Assembly: GCA_964454335.1 (NCBI GenBank)
Contig: CAYVVT010000001.1
Location: 248,001-312,000 of the forward strand
DNA length: 64,000 nucleotides
From: CAYVVT01 sp964454335
GTDB lineage: Bacteria > Fidelibacterota > UBA8477 > JABMPR01
Direction: 5' to 3'
Part shown: in pieces, positions 17,837 through 26,749 of the stretch
Layout: each line of letters begins with the position of its first letter
Numbering within the stretch: position 1 is the first letter of the stretch
Notes under the pieces: model-generated
What the model was told of the DNA's origin: nothing
The model's database searches: none
The model's input: only the letters and a program-made list of their open reading frames with translations
Made by a program: the position numbers and the translations under genes

Positions 17837-19229
17837 ATTTGCACCCAGTCCCACCGGTTATCTGCATGTAGGCGGCTTGCGTACGGCGCTGTTCAACTAT
17901 CTCCTGGCCCGACAGAGCGGCGGCACATTCCTGTTGAGGATCGAGGACACCGATCAGTCCCGCAGGGTGGAAGGGGCCGTGGAAAACCTTATTGACAGCT
18001 TGCGCTGGGCCGGTATCGATTATGACGAAGGACCGGAAAAGGATCAGGGTAACGGACCATACTTCCAGTCACAGCGACTGGAGATCTACATGCAATTCGT
18101 TGAAGAGCTGCTGGCAGCAGATCATGCATATCCCTGCTTTTGCACGTCGGAACGGCTGGATCAGCTACGAAAAGAGCAACAATCCCGGAACCTTCAGACC
18201 CGATATGACGGCTTGTGCCGGGCCCTGGACCGGGAAGCGGCCCATACGCGCATGCAGACTGAAGCACATGTCATCCGGATGAAGATCCCGCAGAACGAGA
18301 TCCTGGAATTTGAAGATCTCGTCCGGGGCAGGATCAAATATCCCTTGAATCAGATTGATGACCAGATCCTGCTCAAGGCAGACCGGTTTCCCACCTATCA
18401 CCTGGCCAACGTCGTGGATGATCATCTTATGGGCGTTGACACGGTGGTACGTGGTGAGGAATGGCTGCCCAGCACTCCCAAGCACATCCTGCTTTACCGC
18501 TATCTTGGCTGGGAACTACCAGAATTCGCCCATCTTCCACTGCTGCTGAACCCGGACCGCAGCAAACTTTCAAAACGCCAGGGTGATGTAGCCGTAGAGG
18601 ATTATCGGGACAGGGGTTTCCTCCCGGCGGCACTCATCAACTTTGTTGCCCTGCTGGGCTGGAATCCGGGTGATGACCGCGAGTTATTCGAAATCGATGA
18701 GCTGATCAAGACCTTCTCGCTGGAGCGGGTGAACAAGGCCGGAGCGGTCTTCGACCTGGAGAAACTGAACTGGATGAATGGTCAGTACATAAGGCAACTC
18801 AGTGATGAACGTTATCTTCAGCTCTCCCGTGCTGAGGTTCCGGAGATCCAATTGCCGGACAGCGCTTTTTTGGCAGTCCGTACCAGCCTGAATACCTGGC
18901 AGGACCTGGCGCGGGCCCTGGAAATTTTTCGCCGTGACAGCTTTGAACCTGAAGGTGAGGAAGCCCGGAAGATGCTCGAGCTGGAAAGCTCAAGACAAGT
19001 CTTCCGCAGTTTTCTCGATGGACTCGCTGAATCTGATTTGAATGCAGCAGACTTTCGCGCTCTGATGAAGCGGATCCAGAAGGAAACGGGTGTCAAGGGC
19101 AAGTTCCTGTGGATGCCGATGAGAATTGCGCTCACAGGCCAGACGCACGGTCCAGAGTTGCCCTTCATCGTAGAGACATTTGGACCAGACAAGGTGAGAG
19201 AACGACTGAATATTGCTCTGGGCCAGTAA
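17826..19229 (+). CDS. gltX: Glutamyl-tRNA synthetase
   Basis: 467 residues. Class I synthetase: HIGH-type motif as HVGG in APSPTGYLHVGGLRTALF, KMSKS-type motif as KLSKR in DRSKLSKRQGDV. The C-terminal anticodon-binding part is complete. It charges tRNA-Glu; whether it is discriminating or also charges tRNA-Gln cannot be decided here. ATG lies within the end of the dedA gene. Confidence 0.97.
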   Translation: MKLRFAPSPTGYLHVGGLRTALFNYLLARQSGGTFLLRIEDTDQSRRVEGAVENLIDSLRWAGIDYDEGPEKDQGNGPYFQSQRLEIYMQFVEELLAADHAYPCFCTSERLDQLRKEQQSRNLQTRYDGLCRALDREAAHTRMQTEAHVIRMKIPQNEILEFEDLVRGRIKYPLNQIDDQILLKADRFPTYHLANVVDDHLMGVDTVVRGEEWLPSTPKHILLYRYLGWELPEFAHLPLLLNPDRSKLSKRQGDVAVEDYRDRGFLPAALINFVALLGWNPGDDRELFEIDELIKTFSLERVNKAGAVFDLEKLNWMNGQYIRQLSDERYLQLSRAEVPEIQLPDSAFLAVRTSLNTWQDLARALEIFRRDSFEPEGEEARKMLELESSRQVFRSFLDGLAESDLNAADFRALMKRIQKETGVKGKFLWMPMRIALTGQTHGPELPFIVETFGPDKVRERLNIALGQ

Positions 19230-19257
19230 CTGAAGGCAACGACAGGAGGAGGATCGA

Positions 19258-19635
19258 ATGAAACATGTCATTGAATGGTTCGAGATCTCGGTAACCGATC
19301 TTGAAAAGGCCAAAGCCTTCTATACTGCAGTTGTGAATGCAGGTTTCGAGGATATGCCGGTGGGTGGTAATCCCATGGCAGCCTTCAGGGCTGACGAAGG
19401 GGCTGTGAGCGGAGCACTCTGGGAAGACAAGAACCACACGGGTGCCGAGAATTCCGTGATGATCTATCTGACCTACGAAGGTGATATCGAAGCTGCACTC
19501 GACCGGGTGGAAGCAAATGGCGGCAGGATCATCCGCGGTGTCACACTAATCGATGAAGACATTGGCTGGTATGCCCAATTCGCAGATCCTGACGGGAATC
19601 CCATCGGACTCTACAAAAGCATAGCTCAAGACTGA
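19258..19635 (+). CDS. VOC family (glyoxalase-fold) protein
   Basis: 125 residues, preceded by GGAGGAGG. Two beta-alpha-beta-beta-beta units: the first begins IEWFEISVTDLEKAKAFYTAV, the second holds GWYAQFADPDGNPIGLY. This is the pattern of small VOC proteins often annotated as glyoxalase/bleomycin resistance-like. Metal ligands and substrate are not certain. It starts 28 bases after gltX and could be cotranscribed. Confidence 0.88.
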   Translation: MKHVIEWFEISVTDLEKAKAFYTAVVNAGFEDMPVGGNPMAAFRADEGAVSGALWEDKNHTGAENSVMIYLTYEGDIEAALDRVEANGGRIIRGVTLIDEDIGWYAQFADPDGNPIGLYKSIAQD

Positions 19636-19706
19636 TCCTTTCGCTCTCCAATCCGTAGGGCGTACATTCTCGGGGGTATGGGGGAGAAAAATTCTGAGGA
19701 AAGCCA

Positions 19707-20483
19707 ATGGTCTCATTTCTTATTGATCTCGACGGCGTCATCTACAAGAGTTCAGAAGTCATCCCGGGTGCTGTTGATTCAATCAATAAGCTGATCGCCA
19801 GGGATCAGCCTTTCATGTTTGTGACCAATACAAGTTCCCGCCCCCGCAGGGCAATCAGGGACAAGCTGCATGGTTTTGGTCTGGAGATCGAGGTGGAGCG
19901 TATCCTCACTCCGCCAGTTGCTGCAAGGTTCTGGATCCAGGAGCATTGCCCGGGACCTGTTGCTCTGTTCGTTCCTCAGGCAACACATGAGGATTTCACC
20001 GGTATCACGACAGTACCGGAAAATCATACCGGAGATGTAAGTGCTGTGATCATCGGGGATCTTGGAGAAGACTGGTCTTTTAAAAATCTGAATAAGGCCT
20101 TCCAGTTCCTCATGAGGGAACCAGCGCCAAGACTGTTGGCACTGGGGATGACCCGGTACTGGCTGGCAAATGACGGTCTGCGATTGGACGTCGCCCCATT
20201 TGCCAAGGCACTTGAACACGCCAGCGGCTGTGAAATCCAGGTGCTGGGGAAGCCGGCAGAAGCATTCTTCCAGACTGCCCTTAAGCTGCTGGGGTGTAAT
20301 GCTGCCGAAGCCATCATGATTGGAGATGACATCCGCGGTGATGTTAAAGGCGCACAGGATGCTGGTCTGAAGGCGGCCCTGGTCCGTACAGGGAAGTTCA
20401 GGCCCCAGGACCTTCAGGGTGAGATCACCCCGGACTTCGTTCTGGACTCCATCGCAGAGCTGCCGCTGATCTGGCAGGATTGA
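19707..20483 (+). CDS. HAD-superfamily sugar-phosphatase-like hydrolase (NagD/class IIA)
   Basis: 258 residues. HAD motif I is LIDLDGVIY (nucleophile and acid/base Asp), motif II VTNTSSRPR, a class IIA cap, a Lys in LGKPAEAFF, and motif III/IV MIGDDIRGDVKGAQDAGL. This arrangement matches NagD/LHPP/HDHD2-type phosphatases. Substrate unknown, most likely a small phosphorylated metabolite. GAGGAAA precedes the ATG. Confidence 0.9.
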   Translation: MVSFLIDLDGVIYKSSEVIPGAVDSINKLIARDQPFMFVTNTSSRPRRAIRDKLHGFGLEIEVERILTPPVAARFWIQEHCPGPVALFVPQATHEDFTGITTVPENHTGDVSAVIIGDLGEDWSFKNLNKAFQFLMREPAPRLLALGMTRYWLANDGLRLDVAPFAKALEHASGCEIQVLGKPAEAFFQTALKLLGCNAAEAIMIGDDIRGDVKGAQDAGLKAALVRTGKFRPQDLQGEITPDFVLDSIAELPLIWQD

Positions 20484-20505
20484 ACATGCCTCGAAAGGAT
20501 AGAGA

Positions 20506-20898
20506 ATGCAGATCAAGTTGAACAGTGTCCTGGTTGAAGACCAGGAAAAGGCGTTGGTATTCTATACAGAGGTACTGGGCTTTCAGAAAAGACAGGACAT
20601 CCCCATGGGAGAGGATCGCTGGCTGACAGTGATCTCACCGGAAGGCCACCCAGATGTGGAGCTGTTGCTGGAACCACTTGGTTTCGAACCGGCCGTCGTC
20701 TATCAGAAGGCTCTTTATGGTGCCGGTATTCCCGCAACGGCCTTTGCGGTGGATGATATTGGAACCGAGTATCGCAGACTAATTGATGCAGGTGTGGTTT
20801 TTAAGGGAGAACCGACAGAAACAGGCACGAGTATCATGGCCACCTTCGAAGATGGGTGCGGGAATCTCATCCTAATCTATGAGGAAGAAAAGCCGTGA
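20506..20898 (+). CDS. VOC family (glyoxalase-fold) protein
   Basis: 130 residues. N-terminal motif LNSVLVEDQEKALVFYTEVLGFQKRQDIPMG and C-terminal FEDGCGNLILIYEEE are typical of extradiol-dioxygenase-like VOC proteins. It is only weakly similar to the VOC protein 1.2 kb upstream. It begins 23 bases after the HAD gene. The reaction is unknown. Confidence 0.87.
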   Translation: MQIKLNSVLVEDQEKALVFYTEVLGFQKRQDIPMGEDRWLTVISPEGHPDVELLLEPLGFEPAVVYQKALYGAGIPATAFAVDDIGTEYRRLIDAGVVFKGEPTETGTSIMATFEDGCGNLILIYEEEKP

Positions 20899-20971
20899 GC
20901 TGGAAAGGTCTTTAGAGAACGTCAGTAGCAGACGCAAGGTAGTGCTGTTGGATTTATAGGGAGCGTTGTGC

Positions 20972-21331
20972 ATGAAAAAGGTAAGCCTGACCCAGAAATT
21001 GGAAGGGATCCAGGATCACTGGAGCCCCCGGATCGTAGGAGAATTGAATGGTCAGCACGTCCGGCTGGTTAAATTCAAGGGTGAGTTCGTCTGGCATCAA
21101 CATGAGCATGAGGATGAACTGTTCATGGTCCTGAATGGGGCGTTCGACATGCAGTTCCGGGATCGGACGGAGACCATCAGCGAGGGGGAGTTCATCATTG
21201 TTCCCCGGGGCACAGAGCATTGTCCCCGGGCGGAAGATGAAGTGCATGTCATGCTCTTTGAGCCGGCGGAGACCGTAAACACCGGGTCCATCGGTGGCAG
21301 TCGAACCATTGACAAGCTGGAACATCTGTAA
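20972..21331 (+). CDS. Cupin-domain protein
   Basis: 119 residues from MKKVSLTQ; GGGAG eight bases upstream supports this ATG over a TTG two codons earlier. A single cupin barrel: metal motif 1 is WHQHEHEDELFMVLNG (three His and one Glu) and motif 2 holds PRGTEHCPRAEDE. All four metal ligands are present. Such small cupins are often isomerases or metal-binding enzymes; the role is not known. It is 12 bases upstream of ispE. Confidence 0.88.
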   Translation: MKKVSLTQKLEGIQDHWSPRIVGELNGQHVRLVKFKGEFVWHQHEHEDELFMVLNGAFDMQFRDRTETISEGEFIIVPRGTEHCPRAEDEVHVMLFEPAETVNTGSIGGSRTIDKLEHL

Positions 21332-21343
21332 ACAGGAATCGGG

Positions 21344-22186
21344 ATGAATTGGACAGCCTTCCAGATCGATGCCCACACCAAAGTGAATCTGTACCTGAGA
21401 GTCCTGCGTCGCCGGGAGGACGGCTACCATGAACTGGACACGGTATTCCAGGAACTGGCCTGGGGTGATCGACTCGAGTTCCGGCCTGCGGATCAGTTCG
21501 GATTCCGCAGTACAGGTCTGTCCTTTGACGATGGTGGTGACAATATCTGTCTACGGGCTTATAGGTCCTTCTGTGAAGCCTATGGTTCGGTAATCCCGGT
21601 GGAGATCATTCTGCAAAAGGAAGTGCCTCCTGGTTCCGGGCTGGGCGGTGGTTCAGCCGACGCGGCGGCCGTTCTCAAGGGGCTGAACCGGGTTGCCCAG
21701 GACAAGCTGTCTAATGATTCCATGCTCGAACTTGCCGTCAGGATCGGCGCTGACGTACCCTTTTTCCTGAAGGGGAAACTGCAGCGAGGCCTGGGTGTAG
21801 GGGAAAAACTGACTCCCCTGGACGCCAGTTTTGACGGCTATTTTCTGCTGGTGATCCCCCCCATTCATGTGTCGACAAAACAAGCCTTTAAAGCCATGAA
21901 AATAGAATTGACAGCCCAGGGGGTCCCGGTTACTTTTGGCCGCCTTGTAGACAAGGCAAACATGGTACGGTTTTTTGAAAATGACTTTGAATCCGTGGTA
22001 TTTCATATACATCCGGAAATTGGCGTTATCAAACAGGAGCTCCTCAAGGCAGGAGCATATTTTGCCAGTTTGTCGGGTAGTGGCTCGACTGTTTATGGAA
22101 TCTTCGACAAGCTGGAAACAGCTGTTGACGCACAAGCTCGTTTAATAAACCGCTACCATACTCAGATTACCACACCCCAAAACTGA
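21344..22186 (+). CDS. ispE: 4-diphosphocytidyl-2-C-methyl-D-erythritol kinase
   Basis: 280 residues. GHMP kinase: N-terminal Lys in DAHTKVNLYLRV, ATP loop PPGSGLGGGSADAA, catalytic Asp in IGADVPFF, and the C-terminal glycine motif SLSGSGSTVYGIF. It phosphorylates CDP-methylerythritol in the MEP pathway. It is followed 9 bases later by tRNA-Gln and then prs, a gene order shared by many bacteria. Confidence 0.96.
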   Translation: MNWTAFQIDAHTKVNLYLRVLRRREDGYHELDTVFQELAWGDRLEFRPADQFGFRSTGLSFDDGGDNICLRAYRSFCEAYGSVIPVEIILQKEVPPGSGLGGGSADAAAVLKGLNRVAQDKLSNDSMLELAVRIGADVPFFLKGKLQRGLGVGEKLTPLDASFDGYFLLVIPPIHVSTKQAFKAMKIELTAQGVPVTFGRLVDKANMVRFFENDFESVVFHIHPEIGVIKQELLKAGAYFASLSGSGSTVYGIFDKLETAVDAQARLINRYHTQITTPQN

Positions 22187-22195
22187 CTCAACCAA

Positions 22196-22266
22196 TCCGG
22201 GATCGTCTAATGGCAGGACACCGGCCTTTGGAGCCGAGAATCGAGGTTCGAGTCCTCGTCCCGGAG
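22196..22266 (+). tRNA. tRNA-Gln (anticodon TTG)
   Basis: Acceptor arms TCCGGGA (22196-22202) and TCCCGGA (22259-22265) pair fully. The D arm is 22205-22219. The anticodon loop CTTTGGA (22226-22232) carries TTG at 22228-22230, with stems CCGGC and GCCGA (outermost pair C-A mismatched). The T arm CGAGG-TTCGAGT-CCTCG is perfect. Discriminator is G; the CCA end is not encoded. It lies between ispE and prs and is probably cut from their shared transcript. Confidence 0.96.
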
Positions 22267-22312
22267 CGCAATGCATCACGCATCCAAACCAAATCAAACA
22301 CAGGATAGAGGA

Positions 22313-23245
22313 ATGAAACCCAAACTCTTTTGTGGACGCGCCAATCCGGATTTTGCCAAATCAGTGGCCGACTATCTGGAGCAGGAGCTTGGAGAGATCA
22401 CCATTCGCACGTTCAGCGACGGTGAACTCTGGATCCGCTTCGATGAGAATATCCGCGGCGAGGATGTGTTCATTATCCAGAGCACGAATCCCCCGGAAAC
22501 CAATATCATCGAACTGCTGTTGATGATGGACGCCGCCAAACGTGCTTCGGCACGCCGGGTAACGGCTGTTGTACCCTATTACGGGTATGCCCGCCAGGAC
22601 CGCAAGGACCAGCCCCGGGTACCTATCAGCGCCAAGTTGTTCGCGGACCTTATGCAGGCGGCAGGAGCAGACCGGGTCGTGGCCATGGATCTGCATTCCA
22701 GCCAGATCCAGGGATACTTCAACATTCCTTTTGATCACCTGTACTCCAAGCGTGTGTTGGTGAATGCCATCAAGGACCTGAAGATGGACAACATGGTGGT
22801 GCTGGCCCCTGATATAGGCAGCGTGCCCATGTCGCGTTCCTATGCGCAGCTACTGGAAGCCTCACTGGCCATAATTGATAAACGGCGTCCAGGGCATAAC
22901 CGCGCCAAAGTCATGCACCTCATCGGTGATGTGAAGGGCAAGAATGTGCTCATCATGGATGATATGGTAGATACCGCCGGCACCCTGGCTGCTGCAGCAA
23001 AGCATGCCATGGACAAGGGTGCCAGCTCGGTGATGGCCGCCTGTACTCACGGCGTGCTTTCAGGTCCGGCCGTGGAACGGATCATGACATCACCCATCGA
23101 GAAGATATTGGTGTCTGATTCCATCCGCATACCGGAGGATAAGAATTTTGAAAAATTGGAGAAGGTCAGTGTAGCCCCGGTTTTCGGTGAAGCTATCCGC
23201 CGGATCCATAACGAAGAGTCTATAAGCGTATTATTCAGTCTTTAG
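22313..23245 (+). CDS. prs: Ribose-phosphate pyrophosphokinase
   Basis: 310 residues from MKPKLFCGRANPDFA; AGGA seven bases upstream supports this start over an in-frame one at 22271 that would abut the tRNA. Motifs: FSDGELWIRFDENIRGEDVFIIQS, catalytic loop region YYGYARQDRKDQPR, metal His in MDLHSSQIQGYF and the PRPP loop IMDDMVDTAGT. It makes PRPP from ribose 5-phosphate and ATP for nucleotide, His and Trp synthesis. Confidence 0.97.
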   Translation: MKPKLFCGRANPDFAKSVADYLEQELGEITIRTFSDGELWIRFDENIRGEDVFIIQSTNPPETNIIELLLMMDAAKRASARRVTAVVPYYGYARQDRKDQPRVPISAKLFADLMQAAGADRVVAMDLHSSQIQGYFNIPFDHLYSKRVLVNAIKDLKMDNMVVLAPDIGSVPMSRSYAQLLEASLAIIDKRRPGHNRAKVMHLIGDVKGKNVLIMDDMVDTAGTLAAAAKHAMDKGASSVMAACTHGVLSGPAVERIMTSPIEKILVSDSIRIPEDKNFEKLEKVSVAPVFGEAIRRIHNEESISVLFSL

Positions 23246-23268
23246 ACGAGAAGTAGAAGGAAACAGAA

Positions 23269-23946
23269 ATGGCAGAAACAAAGAAGAAGCGCCACATCCT
23301 CCAGGTCGAACCTCGCACGGAGTTCGGCAAGGAAGCAACCAAGCGCCTGCGTGCTGCGGAATACGTACCGGTGGTTTTTTACTCCGGTGGCGAGGAAGCG
23401 CTTTCATTTCAGATGACCAATGCAGACCTGCGTACAGCGCTGCATTCCGGAGACAGGATCTTCAACATCATGATCGGTGATGAGCAGCGTCGCGCCATGG
23501 TCAAGGAAGTTCAGTTCCATCCGGTAACCGATGAGATCATCCATGTGGATTTTCTTGGTGTCCGTCTTCGCGACATCATCGAGATCCCTGTTCCGATCAT
23601 CCCTGTAGGGGAACCTCTGGGTGTCCAGGAAGGCGGTCTCCTCCAGCATGTGATCCACGAGGTAGTCGTCCGCTGTAAGGGCGCAGACGTACCGGATGCC
23701 ATCGAGGTGGATGTCACCGCGCTGAACATCGGCGATGCGATCCATGTTGAGGATATCCGTACGGAATCCTATGAGATCCTTTTGGCAGATGACGTCACTG
23801 TGGTCTCGGTTACCCATCCGCAGAAGATGGAGATCGAAGCTCCCGTTGTGGAAGAGGATGAGGATCTGGAATTCGAGGATGAAGAAGGCGCTGAAGAAGC
23901 TGAAGGCGAGGCCAAGGAAGAGGCCAAACCTGAAGAAGAATCCTAG
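23269..23946 (+). CDS. rplY: 50S ribosomal protein bL25, long Ctc form
   Basis: 225 residues. The N-terminal 5S rRNA-binding L25 domain (RTEFGKEATKRLRAAEYVPVVFYSG) is followed by the TL5/Ctc C-terminal beta domain (VPIIPVGEPLGVQEGGLL). The last 40 residues are a very acidic Glu/Ala tail. AAGGA precedes the ATG. Located between prs and pth as in many bacteria. Confidence 0.95.
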   Translation: MAETKKKRHILQVEPRTEFGKEATKRLRAAEYVPVVFYSGGEEALSFQMTNADLRTALHSGDRIFNIMIGDEQRRAMVKEVQFHPVTDEIIHVDFLGVRLRDIIEIPVPIIPVGEPLGVQEGGLLQHVIHEVVVRCKGADVPDAIEVDVTALNIGDAIHVEDIRTESYEILLADDVTVVSVTHPQKMEIEAPVVEEDEDLEFEDEEGAEEAEGEAKEEAKPEEES

Positions 23947-23961
23947 GACGTCCGTCAAGCA

Positions 23962-24558
23962 GTGTTTGCAGTGATCGGTCTTGGAAATCCTGGTTCGCGC
24001 TATGCCGAAACACGGCATAATGCTGGATTCATGGTGGTGGATGAACTTGCTAGCCGCTGGTCTGTTGACTACAGACCCGGTAAGGGTTCCTATGTCTATG
24101 GTAAGAGTATCAGTCATGATGCGCTCCTGGTCAAACCAACCACCTTCATGAACCACAGCGGTCAGGCTACCCGTCATCTGACGGACTATTTCGATATCGA
24201 TCTCGAACACACCATGCTCGTTTTCGATGATCTTGACCTGGAATTCCCGGCATTGCGCATCCGCAAGCAGGGTGGCGCAGGCACACACAGGGGGATGCAA
24301 TCCGTGATCCAGCATCTGGGTACGGACACGTTTCCACGTACCCGCCTGGGAATCGGGGGAGATCAGGGTCAGCGACCAGCAGAAGTATTCGTATTGGAGA
24401 AATACACGAAGCAAGAGAGAGAATTGTTACCCGATCAGATCAATCGAGCTGCCGATGCCATTGAACACTGGCTACGAGAGGATATTGAGCAGGCCATGAC
24501 TCGATTCAATACTCAACGTGATCCGGGTGCTGATAAGGAGGAATCTATCAATGAGTAA
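23962..24558 (+). CDS. pth: Peptidyl-tRNA hydrolase
   Basis: 198 residues starting at GTG, 15 bases after rplY. Catalytic residues are visible: Asn in GLGNPGSRY, His in ETRHNAGF, Asn in KPTTFMNHSG and Asp in VFDDLDLEF. It frees peptides from dropped-off peptidyl-tRNA. Its last 8 bases overlap the hppA start, and the hppA ribosome site AAGGAGG lies inside the pth coding region, so the two are coupled. Confidence 0.96.
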   Translation: MFAVIGLGNPGSRYAETRHNAGFMVVDELASRWSVDYRPGKGSYVYGKSISHDALLVKPTTFMNHSGQATRHLTDYFDIDLEHTMLVFDDLDLEFPALRIRKQGGAGTHRGMQSVIQHLGTDTFPRTRLGIGGDQGQRPAEVFVLEKYTKQERELLPDQINRAADAIEHWLREDIEQAMTRFNTQRDPGADKEESINE

Positions 24559-26737
24559 TTTGAGTAACCTCATGATCTGGGTGCCGGTGATGGGAGTCGT
24601 AGCCCTGGCATTTTCATTCTGGCGGACATCCTGGATCAACAAGCAGGAAGAGGGTACGGACAAAATGAAGGCCATCGGAAAGCATATCTACGATGGCGCC
24701 ATGGCTTTTCTATACGCCGAATATAAAGTTCTGGGATTCTTTGTTCTGATTGTAGCCATCCTGTTTGCCATCGCCTACACGGGGGAAGGCAAAAGCCCGC
24801 TCATCGCAGTATCATTTATTGTCGGAGCCCTGACCTCGGGTCTGGCAGGTTTTCTGGGAATGCGGGTTGCCACCAAGGCGAACTATCGTACCGCTCAGGG
24901 AGCTCGTGACAGCCTGCCCAAGGCTTTGCGGGTCGCCTTCGCCGGGGGCTCTGTGATGGGGTTGAGCGTGGTTGGCCTCGGCGTTCTTGGACTGGGAGGT
25001 CTTTTCCTGGTCTATCAGAATGTCTTTAACAATGATTTTGAGATGATCATGACCGTGATCTCCGGTTTTTCATTCGGTGCCTCATCCATCGCCCTTTTTG
25101 CCCGTGTCGGCGGCGGTATCTATACCAAAGCTGCTGATGTTGGTGCTGACCTTGTGGGCAAGGTTGAAGCCGGGATCCCCGAAGATCATCCGCTAAACCC
25201 CGCTACTATCGCCGACAATGTCGGTGACAACGTAGGTGATGTTGCCGGGATGGGCGCTGATCTGTTCGAATCCTATGTCGGATCCATCATTGGTTCCATG
25301 GTCCTGGGGGCTACGGTGCTGGTGAGTGGTCAGCTGAGCCCCAATTTTGTCTTTTTACCCTTGTTGATTGCTGCTGCCGGTATCCTGGTGTCCATTTCCG
25401 GAACCTTCATGGTTTCCGTGAAAGAGGGTGGGGATCCTCAGAAGGGATTGAATAAAGGTGAATTCGGCTCTTCAGCTGTAATGGTTGTGGTCATGTTCTT
25501 CATGATCACCCAGATGCTGCCCGAAACATTCATACTCGGTGGTAAGGAATACAGCTCATACGGTGTGTTCTGGGCCTCCACCATCGGTCTCATCGCCGGT
25601 CTTGGAATCGGTTTCATCACCGAGCATTATACCGGAACCGGGACCAAGCCCGTCAGTTCCATCAGCCGTCAGTCACTCACCGGTCCAGCCACCAACATCA
25701 TTGCCGGCCTCGGTGTGGGGATGCAGTCCACTGCCGTTCCTGTGCTGATCATTGCCGCCAGCATCATGGGTGCTTATCATTTTGCAGGTCTCTATGGGAT
25801 CGCCATGGCAGCCCTGGGAATGCTGGCCAATACCGGGATGCAGCTGGCCATCGATGCCTACGGTCCTATCTCTGACAATGCCGGTGGCATTGCAGAAATG
25901 TCTCAGCTTCCAGGTGAAGTCCGTCAGCGCACCGATAAACTCGATGCCGTGGGGAATACGACTGCAGCCATCGGAAAAGGTTTTGCCATCGGATCCGCCG
26001 CTCTCACAGCCCTGGCCCTGTTTGCCGCCTATCGCACGACGGTGGAGTTGCTGCGGGTGAAAGCAGGATTTGACGGCACCCTGAGTATCAATATTACCAA
26101 TGCTACCGTAATGGCGGGTCTGTTTGTGGGGGGCATGCTGCCCTTCCTGTTCTCATCTATGGCCATGAATGCCGTCGGTCGTGCAGCCATGTCCATGATC
26201 GAAGAGGTCCGCCGTCAGTTCAAGACCATCCCTGAGCTGACTGCTGCCCTGCAGGTGATGAGCAAATATGGTGAGGATGAAGTCATGTCCCCAGAGGACA
26301 AGACCATCTTCGACGCAGCAGACGGCAAAGCCGAATACGGCAAGTGTGTTACGATTTCAACCCAGGCTGCCATCCGGCAGATGGTGGTGCCCGGATTACT
26401 GGCGATTATCAGCCCGGTGCTGGTGGGTTTCATATTCGGCGCTGAAGCGCTGGGTGGCCTGCTGGCCGGTGTAACCGTTACCGGTGTGCTCATGGCTGTT
26501 TTCCAGTCGAATGCCGGCGGTGCCTGGGATAATGCGAAAAAAATGATAGAAAACGGTGTTGAGTTCGATGGGGTTACCTACCGCAAGGGTTCCGAGGCCC
26601 ATAAGGCTGCGGTCGTGGGTGATACTGTAGGCGATCCCTTCAAAGACACCTCGGGTCCATCCTTGAACATTCTGATCAAGCTGATGTCCGTGGTCTCACT
26701 GGTGATCGCACCGCTCATTGCCACTATTGGATTATAA
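24551..26737 (+). CDS. hppA: Membrane pyrophosphatase (ion-pumping, K+-dependent type)
   Basis: 728 residues from MSNLSNLMIW, preceded by AAGGAGG ten bases upstream. About 16 hydrophobic helices. Pyrophosphate-binding sites are GGGIYTKAADVGADLVGK, the Asp repeat DNVGDNVGD, and DNAGGIAEM; the last site is GDTVGDPFKDTSGPSLN. The stretch GNTTAAIGKGFAIGS has Ala where K+-independent pumps carry Lys, so this is a K+-dependent form; many of these pump Na+. It would turn pyrophosphate from biosynthesis into a membrane ion gradient. Confidence 0.96.
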   Translation: MSNLSNLMIWVPVMGVVALAFSFWRTSWINKQEEGTDKMKAIGKHIYDGAMAFLYAEYKVLGFFVLIVAILFAIAYTGEGKSPLIAVSFIVGALTSGLAGFLGMRVATKANYRTAQGARDSLPKALRVAFAGGSVMGLSVVGLGVLGLGGLFLVYQNVFNNDFEMIMTVISGFSFGASSIALFARVGGGIYTKAADVGADLVGKVEAGIPEDHPLNPATIADNVGDNVGDVAGMGADLFESYVGSIIGSMVLGATVLVSGQLSPNFVFLPLLIAAAGILVSISGTFMVSVKEGGDPQKGLNKGEFGSSAVMVVVMFFMITQMLPETFILGGKEYSSYGVFWASTIGLIAGLGIGFITEHYTGTGTKPVSSISRQSLTGPATNIIAGLGVGMQSTAVPVLIIAASIMGAYHFAGLYGIAMAALGMLANTGMQLAIDAYGPISDNAGGIAEMSQLPGEVRQRTDKLDAVGNTTAAIGKGFAIGSAALTALALFAAYRTTVELLRVKAGFDGTLSINITNATVMAGLFVGGMLPFLFSSMAMNAVGRAAMSMIEEVRRQFKTIPELTAALQVMSKYGEDEVMSPEDKTIFDAADGKAEYGKCVTISTQAAIRQMVVPGLLAIISPVLVGFIFGAEALGGLLAGVTVTGVLMAVFQSNAGGAWDNAKKMIENGVEFDGVTYRKGSEAHKAAVVGDTVGDPFKDTSGPSLNILIKLMSVVSLVIAPLIATIGL

Positions 26738-26749
26738 GGAGGTTCACTC

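Noticed and set aside
23404..24414. A 336-codon minus-strand open frame
   Set aside because: It is antisense to rplY and pth, both clearly coding; its composition (His- and Asp-rich) is typical of a shadow frame.
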